DNA of 45,170 nt. Origin: Betaproteobacteria bacterium (GTDB lineage Bacteria > Pseudomonadota > Gammaproteobacteria > Burkholderiales > Burkholderiaceae_A). A program made the position numbers and the translations under genes. Below are positions 16,500-25,540 of the stretch, in pieces; the stretch's first letter is position 1, and every line of letters starts with the position of its first letter. Where the stretch lies: assembly GCA_028139135.1 (NCBI GenBank), contig JAOINB010000001.1, forward strand, positions 1 to 45,170, in the 5' to 3' direction. Below the pieces are notes generated by a model that was given only the letters and a program-made list of their open reading frames with translations, was not told where the DNA came from and made no database searches.

Positions 16500-17639
16500 T
16501 TATAAACCACGGTTTACTATTGTTTTGTAAATACTTGAGTATTTTTCATCTTCGACAATTAAATTATCAAGTCTTAATGGGGAATTTGCTTCTATTCTAT
16601 TTTTTAATATCACCCCATGCATTACTGTTCGCTCATTTTTGTGACAATTACTAACCTCTCTGCATGAAATCTGAGCCTTTTGAAGAGGAATAGCTAAGTA
16701 GAAATCCTTTTCAAACGAAAGATCATTTATTTGATATCCAGATTTTAATTCTCGCTTTGCGTAAACCCCACGTAACAGAGCGTCCAAATAATCCCTTTCT
16801 TTTTTTGAAATTTCTCTTTTTTTATCCCCAAGGTTCCCACACAAAAGTTTCGCCTTCCAGTAGGCAGCAAACCACTCGTCTATTTGGCCAGGCAAAGAGC
16901 AATATTTTGATACGGGTACATCATGATAGTCTATATCTATGTGACGCTCCCATGTTCTGGCACCCTTAGCAAACGAAATGTACATAGATGTATGCCAGTC
17001 CTGATATTCGTGTGTTGAAAAACCTATCACATTTTCTGGATATCGATTCTTTAGATAATCGATTTGATTTAACTCCAAATCACTATCCTCTGTAGGATAA
17101 TGGGAAACGCAATGATTAATGGCAAGAGGAATATTCCGTTTATTAAAAAAATTACAAACATTATCTAATTCTGTCTCACTTGATCCTCCATTTGATACTA
17201 TTGTAGGAATATATTTTGTCGCTACCTTTTCTATCAAAGGCCAATCACTTATGTCAGAACTGGCAATTTTTAGCAGTGGAAGATTTAAATCTTTACAAAA
17301 ATCAACGGACCTCTCATCAAACGGTGTAGCCATTGGAATACACCCTGCTGATTTTATGTGCTCAATTAATTTAACAAAATCCGATTCTGATAATTTGGTT
17401 TTTTCAGTTTTCTTAATATAACGTTCAGTCTTATTACCTTTGAAATCGTCATGAACGAAGTTGTCGACATCTCTAATTTGCAGCTTTATTGCAGCTTTTA
17501 CTTTGTGTTTCCTCACGATTGCACTGTGTTGGTCAATGATTCGAAAGCCCCTGCTTAAGTTTCCCCAATGGTTATTTGCAAGTTCCAACACGAATAGTTC
17601 GTTAAATAATGTTTTTTCCTTTTTTTCTAAATCGATCAT
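16500..17639 (-). CDS. NeuB-like PEP-condensing synthase with C-terminal SAF domain
   Basis: Protein of 379 aa resembling sialic-acid/pseudaminic-acid synthases (NeuB, PseI, LegI). The TIM-barrel core has ELANNHWGN (family AEIGxNHNG), AIKLQIRD, ATPFDERSVD, KIASSDISDWPL, IVSNGG, INHCVSHYPT, IGFSTHE and TWERHI, which keep the His and Glu positions of the metal and PEP site. Residues of about 283-340 (GVYAKRELKSGYQINDLSF...IPLQ) form the SAF/antifreeze-like domain found at the C-terminus of these synthases. They condense PEP with an aldose to make a 3-deoxy-2-ulosonate. Dedicated partners of sialic acid synthesis (NeuA, NeuC or Pse/Leg genes) are absent, so another aldose is likely. It begins 13 bp after the ThDP gene in a tight operon. 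Confidence 0.85.
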   Translation of the reverse strand: MIDLEKKEKTLFNELFVLELANNHWGNLSRGFRIIDQHSAIVRKHKVKAAIKLQIRDVDNFVHDDFKGNKTERYIKKTEKTKLSESDFVKLIEHIKSAGCIPMATPFDERSVDFCKDLNLPLLKIASSDISDWPLIEKVATKYIPTIVSNGGSSETELDNVCNFFNKRNIPLAINHCVSHYPTEDSDLELNQIDYLKNRYPENVIGFSTHEYQDWHTSMYISFAKGARTWERHIDIDYHDVPVSKYCSLPGQIDEWFAAYWKAKLLCGNLGDKKREISKKERDYLDALLRGVYAKRELKSGYQINDLSFEKDFYLAIPLQKAQISCREVSNCHKNERTVMHGVILKNRIEANSPLRLDNLIVEDEKYSSIYKTIVNRGL

Positions 17640-17652
17640 TTTCTTTTTTAAA

Positions 17653-19491
17653 TTACAAGATATTGTTCTGTAATTCTTCTTTACTTAAAAAAGGGGCCAT
17701 GTTTTCAAGAGAAGGAGTTGACATACTTCCGTCTTCGTTTTTAAATGAAGCGAGCTTTGGGGAAAAGTCTTGCTCCATGTCTAGGATTACTTCACATAAC
17801 CAATTCTCTTTTTCCGCTAACATGTTTTCAATTTTTTCTTCAATGCCGTTATTCTCGTTCAATAAGATATAATTCAGGCAGAATGCCTCCGCAATTTTTT
17901 TAAAATCTGGAAAATCTACTCCTGAGTTAGGACCGACCCCCACCTCTGCTCTATCTGAGAAGTGGTTTTTTTGAGTCTGTCTTATGGAGTGGTAACCATT
18001 GTTGTTCAACAAAATTATTTTTATTGGTAAAGAATATTTTTTAATTGTCTGTAATTCTTGTATATTAAACATGAGGCTCCCATCACCAGTTATACAAATT
18101 ATTTCTTTTTTATTTTTGGACAAGCTGGCTCCGATAGCGGCAGGTAAGTCATAACCCATTGAGGCGCAACCTGAATTAGTGTATAACCTCTGATTTTTTT
18201 TTATATAAGCGGCTTGAAAGGAAGTAACGCACGCCGTTCCATCTCCAGTAACAATGACATCATCCTCCTTTAACTTACTAAAAATAGTTTCCATAAGATA
18301 GTAAGGATTAATTTTTTTTGAATTTCGGTAATGGTCCAAAACAACAGGATATTTAGCTACAAGATTTCTACACCAAGCCAAGTACTTTGCGTGTTCGTCA
18401 TTGCGAATTACATTTTGAGACTCTTCGTTAAATATTTTGAAGAAGGTTTGTAAATTGGAATGAATTTTAATATCTGAATCAAGAGTAGGCTTTTCGAGTT
18501 CCGCCTTATCAACATCTACATGAATCTTGAAAGCATTTTTCCCAAAGTTCTTCCAGTTGTAACTGACTTGCCTAATATTAAGTCTACTTCCTAAAATCAG
18601 GAGAAAATCAGAATTCTGCACTGCAAAGTTCCCCCCCCTATCCCCAACACTCCCAGGTCTTCCGCAAAAGTTAATACTGTCATTGGGGATTACGTCGTGA
18701 GCATTCCAGCCGGAAACAACTGGAATCCCCAATCTTTCAACGAAAGAATCAAACTCTACCTTTTGATTTGCGATACGTATGCCAGAGCCAGCAAAGATGA
18801 CCGGTCTTTTTGATTGATTCAAGCGCCCAATTAACTTCCTGATTTTCTTACGCACTTCTAAGTTTGGTTCCAACGTAAATTCCATTTTGGTGTTTTCAGA
18901 CACATCATCGTCGTTTAGGATACTAATGGTGTCGTCTTCATTAAACTCTACCAGATTATTAATATTTACGCCGCTAGCCTGAACATCAATAGGAACGTCT
19001 ATCCAAACTGGGCCAGGTCTCCCGTTACCTGCTAAGTAAATTGCTTTTTGAAGCGTCAACTTTACATTATTTGGATTATCTAGTACCGTTGCATATTTAG
19101 TAATTCCCTTGACCATTTGGACAATATTAACTTCCTGGTCACCTAACTGTCTTGTAGGAACCCTGCAATTTCTCGCTAACGTTTCCCTTTTCGACTGTCC
19201 GGAAATAACTACCATACCAATCGAATCGACATACGCTCCAAAAACACCGTTCAATGTGTTTATTGCCCCTGGCCCCGCCGTCACCTGTACTAGTGCTATT
19301 TTCCCACTTAATCTAAAATAACTTTCAGCTGCAATGGCACTCGATTGTTCATGATGGCAACAATAATATTTTAATTTTGGATGGTTACCAATAGAATCGT
19401 TTAGATGCATAGCGGCACCGCCAGTTATCATGAATACGTCAAAAATATTATGCTCTACCAATGTATTTGCGATAATATCAGCAACTCTCAT
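17653..19491 (-). CDS. ThDP-dependent enzyme, acetolactate synthase superfamily
   Basis: Protein of 612 aa with the three-domain layout of acetolactate-synthase-like enzymes. The N-terminal pyrimidine domain has the activating glutamate Glu48 (CCHHEQSSAIAAESYFR) and TAGPGAIN. The central domain has GRPGPVWIDVP and FAGSGI. The pyrophosphate domain has TNSGCASMGYDLPAAIGA and the ThDP signature GDGSLMF (469-475) to LLNNNGY. Biosynthetic AHAS is not expected inside a glycan operon and no ilvN follows. Known relatives in surface-sugar loci include YerE, which adds a two-carbon unit from pyruvate to CDP-4-keto-3,6-dideoxyglucose. The rfbFGH genes ~12 kb away make that donor, so YerE-like chemistry is one option and branching of a carbocycle another. 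It is first in its operon; no clear promoter could be assigned. Confidence 0.85.
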   Translation of the reverse strand: MRVADIIANTLVEHNIFDVFMITGGAAMHLNDSIGNHPKLKYYCCHHEQSSAIAAESYFRLSGKIALVQVTAGPGAINTLNGVFGAYVDSIGMVVISGQSKRETLARNCRVPTRQLGDQEVNIVQMVKGITKYATVLDNPNNVKLTLQKAIYLAGNGRPGPVWIDVPIDVQASGVNINNLVEFNEDDTISILNDDDVSENTKMEFTLEPNLEVRKKIRKLIGRLNQSKRPVIFAGSGIRIANQKVEFDSFVERLGIPVVSGWNAHDVIPNDSINFCGRPGSVGDRGGNFAVQNSDFLLILGSRLNIRQVSYNWKNFGKNAFKIHVDVDKAELEKPTLDSDIKIHSNLQTFFKIFNEESQNVIRNDEHAKYLAWCRNLVAKYPVVLDHYRNSKKINPYYLMETIFSKLKEDDVIVTGDGTACVTSFQAAYIKKNQRLYTNSGCASMGYDLPAAIGASLSKNKKEIICITGDGSLMFNIQELQTIKKYSLPIKIILLNNNGYHSIRQTQKNHFSDRAEVGVGPNSGVDFPDFKKIAEAFCLNYILLNENNGIEEKIENMLAEKENWLCEVILDMEQDFSPKLASFKNEDGSMSTPSLENMAPFLSKEELQNNIL

Positions 19492-19828
19492 ATCTTACCT
19501 AATTTACCAAAACCTTAGTGGTGGCGTCTTCCTATTCCAATAACTTTAACAAATGCTCTCTAGCTAACTTTTACGTGGGCCCAAGAACCACTGTAAATGA
19601 GATAAGAACTGTTCCCAACCATTTACAAGTATACATGAATCTTTTTTTTTCATCTGAGGCTTGCACAATAGAACGTCGTTAGCCGGGATAGGTAGTTCAT
19701 CTAGTTGGTTGTGGTAATGCGTTAAGCGCACCCTGCTCCATCATAACTATGAGAAACTACGAACCAGTTTAAATAGTCAACTGGTGCGAACATGTAAACG
19801 GCACATTATGCTAATAGTGCTGGGAAGA
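19492..19828. other. Gene-free interval at island boundary
   Basis: About 340 bp between the ThDP operon and the tRNA genes. It must hold the promoter of the minus-strand operon, but no convincing -35/-10 pair stands out. It includes the hairpin listed separately and a stretch at about 19690-19735 that vaguely recalls a tRNA 5' half without a T arm. Confidence 0.4.
19763..19785 (-). terminator. Possible terminator hairpin after the tRNA genes
   Basis: ACCAGTT and AACTGGT form a perfect 7-bp stem with a 9-nt loop, about 43 bp downstream of tRNA-Glu on its strand. The following bases are only moderately T-rich, so termination is plausible but unproven. Confidence 0.35.
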
Positions 19829-19904
19829 TGGCGTCCCCAAGGGGATTCGAACCCCTGTACCCACCGTGAAAGGGTGGTGTCCTAGGCCTCTAGACGATGG
19901 GGAC
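19829..19904 (-). tRNA. tRNA-Glu (anticodon TTC)
   Basis: Full cloverleaf of 76 nt, including an encoded CCA end. The 5' end GTCCCCATCGTCTAGAGG pairs with the 3' end GGGGAC, and the anticodon loop is CTTTCAC with TTC as anticodon. The T arm contains GGTTCGAATCC. It closely matches proteobacterial tRNA-Glu. It lies 60 bp downstream of tRNA-Ala on the same strand, so the two are probably one transcript. Confidence 0.97.
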
Positions 19905-19964
19905 TTCTATAATTTCTTCCATATAGTAAACTAATTCAACTAAGTTTTGTCAAAAATGAAGAAT

Positions 19965-20040
<76 letters not shown>

Positions 20041-20078
20041 GTGATGCGGTAAGTCTAACATAAAGAGGAAATCAAAAA

Positions 20079-22166
20079 ATGACGCGCGATGCTTTTTTTT
20101 GTAAAGAATGGTTGCCAAATTATAAGCTTCTTAGTCCAAACGATATAGACGAGCTAATCGCAGAAACGATATCCGATGGAAGATTGATTGTAAAAAAAAT
20201 CTGCGATAATGAACAACCACGTAATTGGGAAACCACTGTTCAACCGATCAGCCAAATAAGTGAAAAAATTCATCGTATTTGGGGAGCCGCAAACCATCTC
20301 TCGAGTGTGGCAGATAGTACTGAAATCAGAGGTGTAATTAACAAGAACCTTGAGCAAGTTAGTAGCTTTTGGACTGATTTCTCTCAAAACAAGAGTTTGT
20401 ATAAGATTTTTTCCAATCTTAGAAGGGGTATCTCAAAAACAGCCCATCCTCAGCAACATAAAGTTTTGTGTGATTACATTCGCGATTTTGAGCTTGCTGG
20501 AGCACACTTAGAAAATGATGCTCAACGGGATTTTAAAAAAAATACTATTGAGTTAAATAAACTAACCCAAAAGTTTTCTGAAAATTTACTAGACAGTACA
20601 AAGGCAACTGTCATTACAGTTGGTCTAAACAAGGATGGAAACCCGATAAAATCGTTGGAAGGCATTCCAGAACATGTTCTCGAATTGTCAAAAAAAGAGG
20701 CGCGAAAGAGAAGTGTTGATGGCTACGTATTTTCACTTCAACCGCCAATATACCATCCAATAATCGAGTACTCATCCAATCGATCTTTAAGATTTGACAT
20801 ATATTGCAAATATGCAAGGAGAAGTTCTGATATTGCTGAAGAGGGAGCTGTATTCGACAATAGTCTTATAATCGCGAAAATCCTAAAACTTAGATATCAA
20901 CAAGCGAAAATTTTGGGTTTCTCCAATCCTGCCGAACTATCCTTGAAGACCAAAATGGCGAACTCGCCTGAAGATGTAGTGGTTTTTCTCAAAAAACTTG
21001 CCAAAAAAGCAAAACCATTCGCCCAAAAAGAACTGGATGAAATCAATCATTATTCAAATCGAATCGAATCGAATCGAAAACTGGAGCCATGGGATATTCC
21101 ATTTATTAGTGAAAAACTAAAAAAAAGGAGGTTCGCGATCGATAGTGAAGAACTGAGGAGTTATTTCCCGTTGGGTAAGGTACTATCCGGACTTTTCGAA
21201 ACTGTTAAAGATCTTTTTGGTTGCGAAATTCATAGAGAGCAAGATGTTACAGACATTTTATGGGAGCAATCTGTCCAGGTTTTTAAAGTGGTTAGCGAAG
21301 GGGAAACAACAGGCTATTTCTTTTTTGACCTTTTCTCCCGTGAAGAAAAACGCGGAGGTGCATGGATGGATGAATGTCGATCAAGAATTAAACACAATAA
21401 CGGAGTTCAGTCTCCAATAGCCCTGATGAATTGTAATTTTTCCCAACCAATAGGCCATAAGGATGTTTATCTTACCCACGATGAAGTTGTAACCCTTTTT
21501 CATGAGTTCGGACACGGGTTACATCATTTATTAACAGATATGAACTACCTAGAGATTTCAGGAATTAGTGGGGTAGAGTGGGATGCAGTTGAGCTACCAA
21601 GCCAATTTTTAGAAAACTTTGCATGGGAATACGAAACTCTCCGAAAAATGAGCAAACACAGAGATACGGGTCTCACTATAAACAGGGAGATATTTGAAAA
21701 AATTTATGCGGCAAAAAATTTCAATAGCGGTTTGCAAATGATCAGGCAAATAGAATTTGCTTTGTTCGATATATTAATACACAAAGATTTAAGTGACTGT
21801 GAATTTCTGGATGATGAACAAGTTTACAGGCAAGTTCTTGAAATACTGGAATTCGTGAGGGGAGAAATAAGTGTAATTAAACAACCGAGTTTTGTTCTTT
21901 TTCCAAACTCATTCTCACATATTTTTGATGGCGGGTATGCTGCAGGATACTACAGCTATAAATGGGCTGAGGTTTTATCTGCTGACTGTTATGCACGTTT
22001 TGAAGGAAAAAATAAACAGGAAAAATCAATTTTGGGAGATTTATTTAAAAAGGAAATATTATCTAAAGGTGGCTCTAGGGAGGCAATTGCTTCCTTCCGG
22101 GCATTCATGGGAAGAGAACCAAAGCCAGATGCAATGTTAAAACATTTAGGGCTTGTGAATCCCTGA
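20079..22166 (+). CDS. prlC: Oligopeptidase A (M3 zinc metallopeptidase)
   Basis: Zinc oligopeptidase of 695 aa, near the usual ~680. The catalytic HExxH is in TLFHEFGHGLHHLL (around residue 475), and the third ligand Glu follows in the helix with SGISGVEWDAVELPSQF, which is M3A-specific. It degrades short peptides in the cytoplasm, including released signal peptides. An AGAGGAAA ribosome site precedes the ATG. The next gene, xthA, starts two bases after the stop, so the two are co-transcribed; I recall this pairing from other betaproteobacteria. The coding region carries a perfect AATCG x4 tandem repeat at 21057-21076 (residues ~327-334) in a poorly conserved part. High confidence. Confidence 0.95.
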   Translation: MTRDAFFCKEWLPNYKLLSPNDIDELIAETISDGRLIVKKICDNEQPRNWETTVQPISQISEKIHRIWGAANHLSSVADSTEIRGVINKNLEQVSSFWTDFSQNKSLYKIFSNLRRGISKTAHPQQHKVLCDYIRDFELAGAHLENDAQRDFKKNTIELNKLTQKFSENLLDSTKATVITVGLNKDGNPIKSLEGIPEHVLELSKKEARKRSVDGYVFSLQPPIYHPIIEYSSNRSLRFDIYCKYARRSSDIAEEGAVFDNSLIIAKILKLRYQQAKILGFSNPAELSLKTKMANSPEDVVVFLKKLAKKAKPFAQKELDEINHYSNRIESNRKLEPWDIPFISEKLKKRRFAIDSEELRSYFPLGKVLSGLFETVKDLFGCEIHREQDVTDILWEQSVQVFKVVSEGETTGYFFFDLFSREEKRGGAWMDECRSRIKHNNGVQSPIALMNCNFSQPIGHKDVYLTHDEVVTLFHEFGHGLHHLLTDMNYLEISGISGVEWDAVELPSQFLENFAWEYETLRKMSKHRDTGLTINREIFEKIYAAKNFNSGLQMIRQIEFALFDILIHKDLSDCEFLDDEQVYRQVLEILEFVRGEISVIKQPSFVLFPNSFSHIFDGGYAAGYYSYKWAEVLSADCYARFEGKNKQEKSILGDLFKKEILSKGGSREAIASFRAFMGREPKPDAMLKHLGLVNP
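21057..21076 (+). repeat. Pentanucleotide tandem repeat (AATCG x4) inside prlC
   Basis: Four perfect copies of AATCG in the prlC coding region, giving the peptide SNRIESNR just before the conserved LEPWDI segment. The unit is not a multiple of three, so gain or loss of one copy would shift the frame. Confidence 0.85.
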
Positions 22167-22168
22167 TT

Positions 22169-22975
22169 ATGAATATTAATATCGCAAGTTGGAATGTTAA
22201 TTCAATTAGAGCCCGTGAAACCTCTCTTCAGAAATGGATAGTTGAATTTAACCCGGACATAGTCGGACTCCAGGAAACTAAAGTAATTGATGACCAATTT
22301 CCAGTAGAATTTTTCTACAAAAATGGATTTGACGTACGATTTTTCGGGCAGAAAAGTTACAATGGAGTTTGCCTTGCTTTTAAACAAGGCAGTCTTATAA
22401 AATGCGAGCAGGTTGTTAGAAATATCCCTTTTTGGGAGGATGAGCAAGCTAGGGTAATTACATGTTCTCTTCTCATTAATGATCTTCATAGAATCAACTT
22501 TGTTTCAGTATATGTTCCGAATGGAAGCTCCGTGGAAGATCCAAAATTTGAATATAAATTATTATTTTTACAAAAACTTCACGGTTATGTGAAACAACTC
22601 CTAAAGGACAACGATTCGTTATGTATGATGGGTGATTTTAATATCGCTCCCACTGATCTCGATGTTTTTGACCCGGATTTATGGAGAGAAAAAATACTTT
22701 GTTCCTCTGCAGAAAGAAAACAATTTTCTCAATTCGAAAACCTGCTTCTGGCTGACTCCTTTAGATTAAAAAACAAAAAGTCAAATCAATACAGCTGGTG
22801 GGACTACAGGCAAGGTTCTTTTCGTAAAAATGAAGGACTTAGAATAGATCATATTTTATTGTCAAAACCGCTTGTAAATGTGTGTTCGGACGTTGGCATA
22901 TCCTCCGATGTGCGTAAACACGAAAAACCCTCGGATCATGCCCCGGTTTGGGTTAATTTAGAATTGAAAAATTAA
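22169..22975 (+). CDS. xthA: Exodeoxyribonuclease III
   Basis: Class II AP endonuclease and 3'-5' exonuclease of base-excision repair, 268 aa. Typical motifs are ASWNVNSIRAR (N-terminal Asn), GLQETKV (metal-binding Glu), FVSVYVPNG, MGDFNIAP (Asp/Asn), LRIDHILLS and the C-terminal SDHAPVW with the catalytic His. The start lies two bases after the prlC stop; the end overlaps the stop of the convergent ntrC by four bases. No terminator fits between them, so transcripts of the two operons should run into each other. Cytoplasmic. High confidence. Confidence 0.95.
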   Translation: MNINIASWNVNSIRARETSLQKWIVEFNPDIVGLQETKVIDDQFPVEFFYKNGFDVRFFGQKSYNGVCLAFKQGSLIKCEQVVRNIPFWEDEQARVITCSLLINDLHRINFVSVYVPNGSSVEDPKFEYKLLFLQKLHGYVKQLLKDNDSLCMMGDFNIAPTDLDVFDPDLWREKILCSSAERKQFSQFENLLLADSFRLKNKKSNQYSWWDYRQGSFRKNEGLRIDHILLSKPLVNVCSDVGISSDVRKHEKPSDHAPVWVNLELKN

Positions 22976-24420
22976 AAAGGCAAGTTAAGATCTTGAATTT
23001 TTTTGGTTACTGTGTTTCGTCCAACGTTTAAAACTTTCGCACATGCAATTCTTCGTCCTTTCGTTGCCCTGAGTGCCTCGGAGTATACGGCTCGTTCAAA
23101 AGACTCAAGCAATTGACTGTAATAATTATCTGGGACTTTGGTCTGCCCTTCCAGATTTTTTTTTACTTCCTTTCTTAATACCGTAGTCCAAAATTCATCT
23201 TTAACCCCATTTTTATCTGTATCTAAATTTACACTTGCATCATTTTCAAGCTCTATCAGTGGTTCGGGGAACCTAATTTCATCGGGTAAATCATTTACAG
23301 TAATTGTATTTCCGGGAGCCATCACAGTAAGCCAATGACAGAAATTTTCCAACTGCCTAACGTTACCCGGGAATCGAAACTCTTTCATAGCCTTGATGGA
23401 ATCCACTGAGAGAGTTTTCCTTTCGAATCCTAGTTTTTTACTAAATTTATTTAAGAAAAACTCAGACAAACATGGTATGTCGTCACTCCTTTCCCTAAGT
23501 GGAGGAATTTTTATTCTTATTACGTTTATTCTGTGAAACAAATCTTCTCTAAACTGATTTTTTTTAACTCTGTCTTCAAGATTTTGATGTGTGGCTGCGA
23601 TAACTCTCACATTCACATTTACAGGAGTAACACCACCTACACGATAGAACTTTCCCTCCGATAGAACCCTCAATAGCCGAGTTTGTAACTCAAATGGCAT
23701 ATCTCCGATTTCATCCAAAAACAGTGTTCCTCCGTCTGCTTGTTCGAATCTCCCTTTCCGAGAAATTTGCGCTCCTGTAAAAGCCCCTCTTTCGTGACCG
23801 AATAGCTCAGATTCTAGCAAGTCCCTAGGGATAGCAGCCATATTAAGAGCGATAAAAGGTCTGTTCGACCTTGGACTATGTTGGTGCAATGCCCGAGCAA
23901 CTAATTCTTTACCCGTCCCTGTCTCCCCATTCACTAACACAGTTGTTGCCGAATTGGATAGCCTCCCAATTACACGATAAATTTCTTGCATCTTAGGAGC
24001 CGTACCCAGCAAGTTACCCATACTGGCTTTTTTAACCGGCTCTTTACCATCTGGTTTCCTGCCCTCTCCCATAACCCTGCTGATCAATTCCACAGCAGAT
24101 TCGATGTCAAAGGGTTTTGGCAAATAATCAAATGCCCCCTTTTGAAAAGACGAAACAGCGCTATCTAAGTCAGAAAAGGCCGTCATAATAATAACTGGTA
24201 ACTGAGCATACTGGCTCTTAATTTTTTCTAACAAGACCAGCCCAGAATCTCCAGGCATCCGAATGTCAGAGACTAAAACATTCGGCTGTTTAACCTCAAG
24301 AGCGGCTAAAACATCGTCAACAGATGAAAATAGTTCGCAAGAGATATTCTCCCTGGTGAGAGCTTTCTCTAAAACCCATCTTATCGACGCATCATCATCA
24401 ACTATCCATACTAAATTCAT
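22972..24420 (-). CDS. ntrC: Nitrogen regulation response regulator NR(I), sigma-54 activator
   Basis: Three-domain NtrC of 482 aa. The receiver domain has phospho-acceptor Asp in [13 protein letters not shown] and the acidic pair DDD near the start. The AAA+ sigma-54 activator domain has Walker A GETGTGKE, the GAFTGAQ loop that contacts sigma-54, [10 protein letters not shown] (Walker B) and the [11 protein letters not shown] sensor. A C-terminal Fis-type helix-turn-helix ends in [21 protein letters not shown]. Phosphorylated by NtrB under nitrogen limitation, it activates glnA and others. Its start lies 23 bases inside the ntrB end, so translation is coupled. It fits the glnA-ntrB-ntrC operon, and a matching sigma-54 promoter is seen upstream of glnA. 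Confidence 0.96.
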   Translation of the reverse strand: MNLVWIVDDDASIRWVLEKALTRENISCELFSSVDDVLAALEVKQPNVLVSDIRMPGDSGLVLLEKIKSQYAQLPVIIMTAFSDLDSAVSSFQKGAFDYLPKPFDIESAVELISRVMGEGRKPDGKEPVKKASMGNLLGTAPKMQEIYRVIGRLSNSATTVLVNGETGTGKELVARALHQHSPRSNRPFIALNMAAIPRDLLESELFGHERGAFTGAQISRKGRFEQADGGTLFLDEIGDMPFELQTRLLRVLSEGKFYRVGGVTPVNVNVRVIAATHQNLEDRVKKNQFREDLFHRINVIRIKIPPLRERSDDIPCLSEFFLNKFSKKLGFERKTLSVDSIKAMKEFRFPGNVRQLENFCHWLTVMAPGNTITVNDLPDEIRFPEPLIELENDASVNLDTDKNGVKDEFWTTVLRKEVKKNLEGQTKVPDNYYSQLLESFERAVYSEALRATKGRRIACAKVLNVGRNTVTKKIQDLNLPF

Positions 24421-25501
24421 TAACGCTTTCTGATTTACTTATAGGGATATGAATACTAAAAATGGTTAAACCTTCTCTGCTGTCAAAATCTATCAGTCCG
24501 CCATGCGCATGAATAATTTCCTGAGCCAAAGTGAGTCCTATACCATGACCGTTTGGATGACTAGAAACCAGTGGATAAAAAATTTGATCTTGGATAGAGT
24601 CAGGTACTCCAGGCCCATTGTCTTTTACCTCTAAAAGAGCAGCTAAGTTATGTTTTTTTCGCCTTAGAGTCATTTGCCTAGCTATTCTTGATTTTAAAGT
24701 GATCTTCGGATCTTCTATCTTATGCCTCTCAAGCGCCTCAGCTGCATTACGACACACATTTAAAATTACCTGAACAATTTGAGTTACGTCGCATTCCAAT
24801 TCAGGAATGCTAACATCATAATCACAATCAATAGAAATTTGCTTGTATTCCGACTCGATAAGAGTTCTCACTCTCTCCGTCAACTCGTGAATGTTTACGT
24901 ACTCATATTTTATTGCATGTTTTGAGGGTATAAGCATATTGTCCACTAGATCACGAAGCCGATCCGCCTCTTTGATAATAACGTTTGTATACTCTATTAG
25001 TTCATTTTCAGCGAGTTCATTTTTCAATAATTGGGCTGCGCCCCTTATGCCTCCTAAAGGGTTTTTCACTTCGTGGCCCAAATTCTTTAATATCATTTTA
25101 TTTACTTTGACAAGGTCTGCCCGTCTTTCTTCTTTACTTACTTTCATACTTCTTAGATCAGTTCTCAACTCAACCACACATGAGGGATACAACATCCCCG
25201 TTTGAGTTATCATTGTGTCTAGTCTGGTATTGTTTTCGCGGGCTAAGTTCCATTCAAGTTTGATTTGTATGTGCGATGATTCCTCCTCATTGGCATTGCA
25301 AAATTCATGAAACTTTTCTGAATTGGCAAGCAAGTCTTCCACATTCAATTTAGCCAACTGACTTTTGGACAAACCAAACAGGGTTTCCGCTGAAGTGTTG
25401 GCAAAAAGAATTCGGCCGGAAGAGTCGAGACAAAGAATGCTGGCAGTTACTAAATCCGCAATATCGAAATTTACAAGATTAAACGGCTGAGCTTGTCCCA
25501 C
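24398..25501 (-). CDS. ntrB: Nitrogen regulation sensor histidine kinase NR(II)
   Basis: Cytosolic sensor kinase of 367 aa without membrane segments, as expected for NtrB. The N-terminal PAS domain holds ILCLDSSGRILFANTSAETLFG. The dimerisation/phospho-acceptor motif is LGHEVKNPLGGIRGAAQLL, with the His autophosphorylated and then used to phosphorylate NtrC. The ATPase region has ILNVCRNAAEAL (N box), VKDNGPGVP (G1) and NGHGIGLTLAQEIIHAHGG (G2). PII protein (GlnB) controls the kinase/phosphatase balance. It starts 39 bp after glnA, so read-through from the glnA promoter is likely, and it overlaps ntrC by 23 bp. Confidence 0.95.
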   Translation of the reverse strand: MGQAQPFNLVNFDIADLVTASILCLDSSGRILFANTSAETLFGLSKSQLAKLNVEDLLANSEKFHEFCNANEEESSHIQIKLEWNLARENNTRLDTMITQTGMLYPSCVVELRTDLRSMKVSKEERRADLVKVNKMILKNLGHEVKNPLGGIRGAAQLLKNELAENELIEYTNVIIKEADRLRDLVDNMLIPSKHAIKYEYVNIHELTERVRTLIESEYKQISIDCDYDVSIPELECDVTQIVQVILNVCRNAAEALERHKIEDPKITLKSRIARQMTLRRKKHNLAALLEVKDNGPGVPDSIQDQIFYPLVSSHPNGHGIGLTLAQEIIHAHGGLIDFDSREGLTIFSIHIPISKSESVNEFSMDS

Positions 25502-25540
25502 TTTTTCCGGCCCTTATTTTAAGATCAATGACTTGAGATT

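Noticed and set aside
19690-19740. Stretch resembling a tRNA 5' half (GCCGGGATAG...)
   Set aside because: No pairing 3' acceptor strand and no T arm follow, so it cannot fold as a tRNA.
19519-19835. Possible attachment-site repeat: GGCGTC near 19525 and at the tRNA-Glu 3' end
   Set aside because: Only 6-7 bases match, which is expected by chance; no integrase is present.
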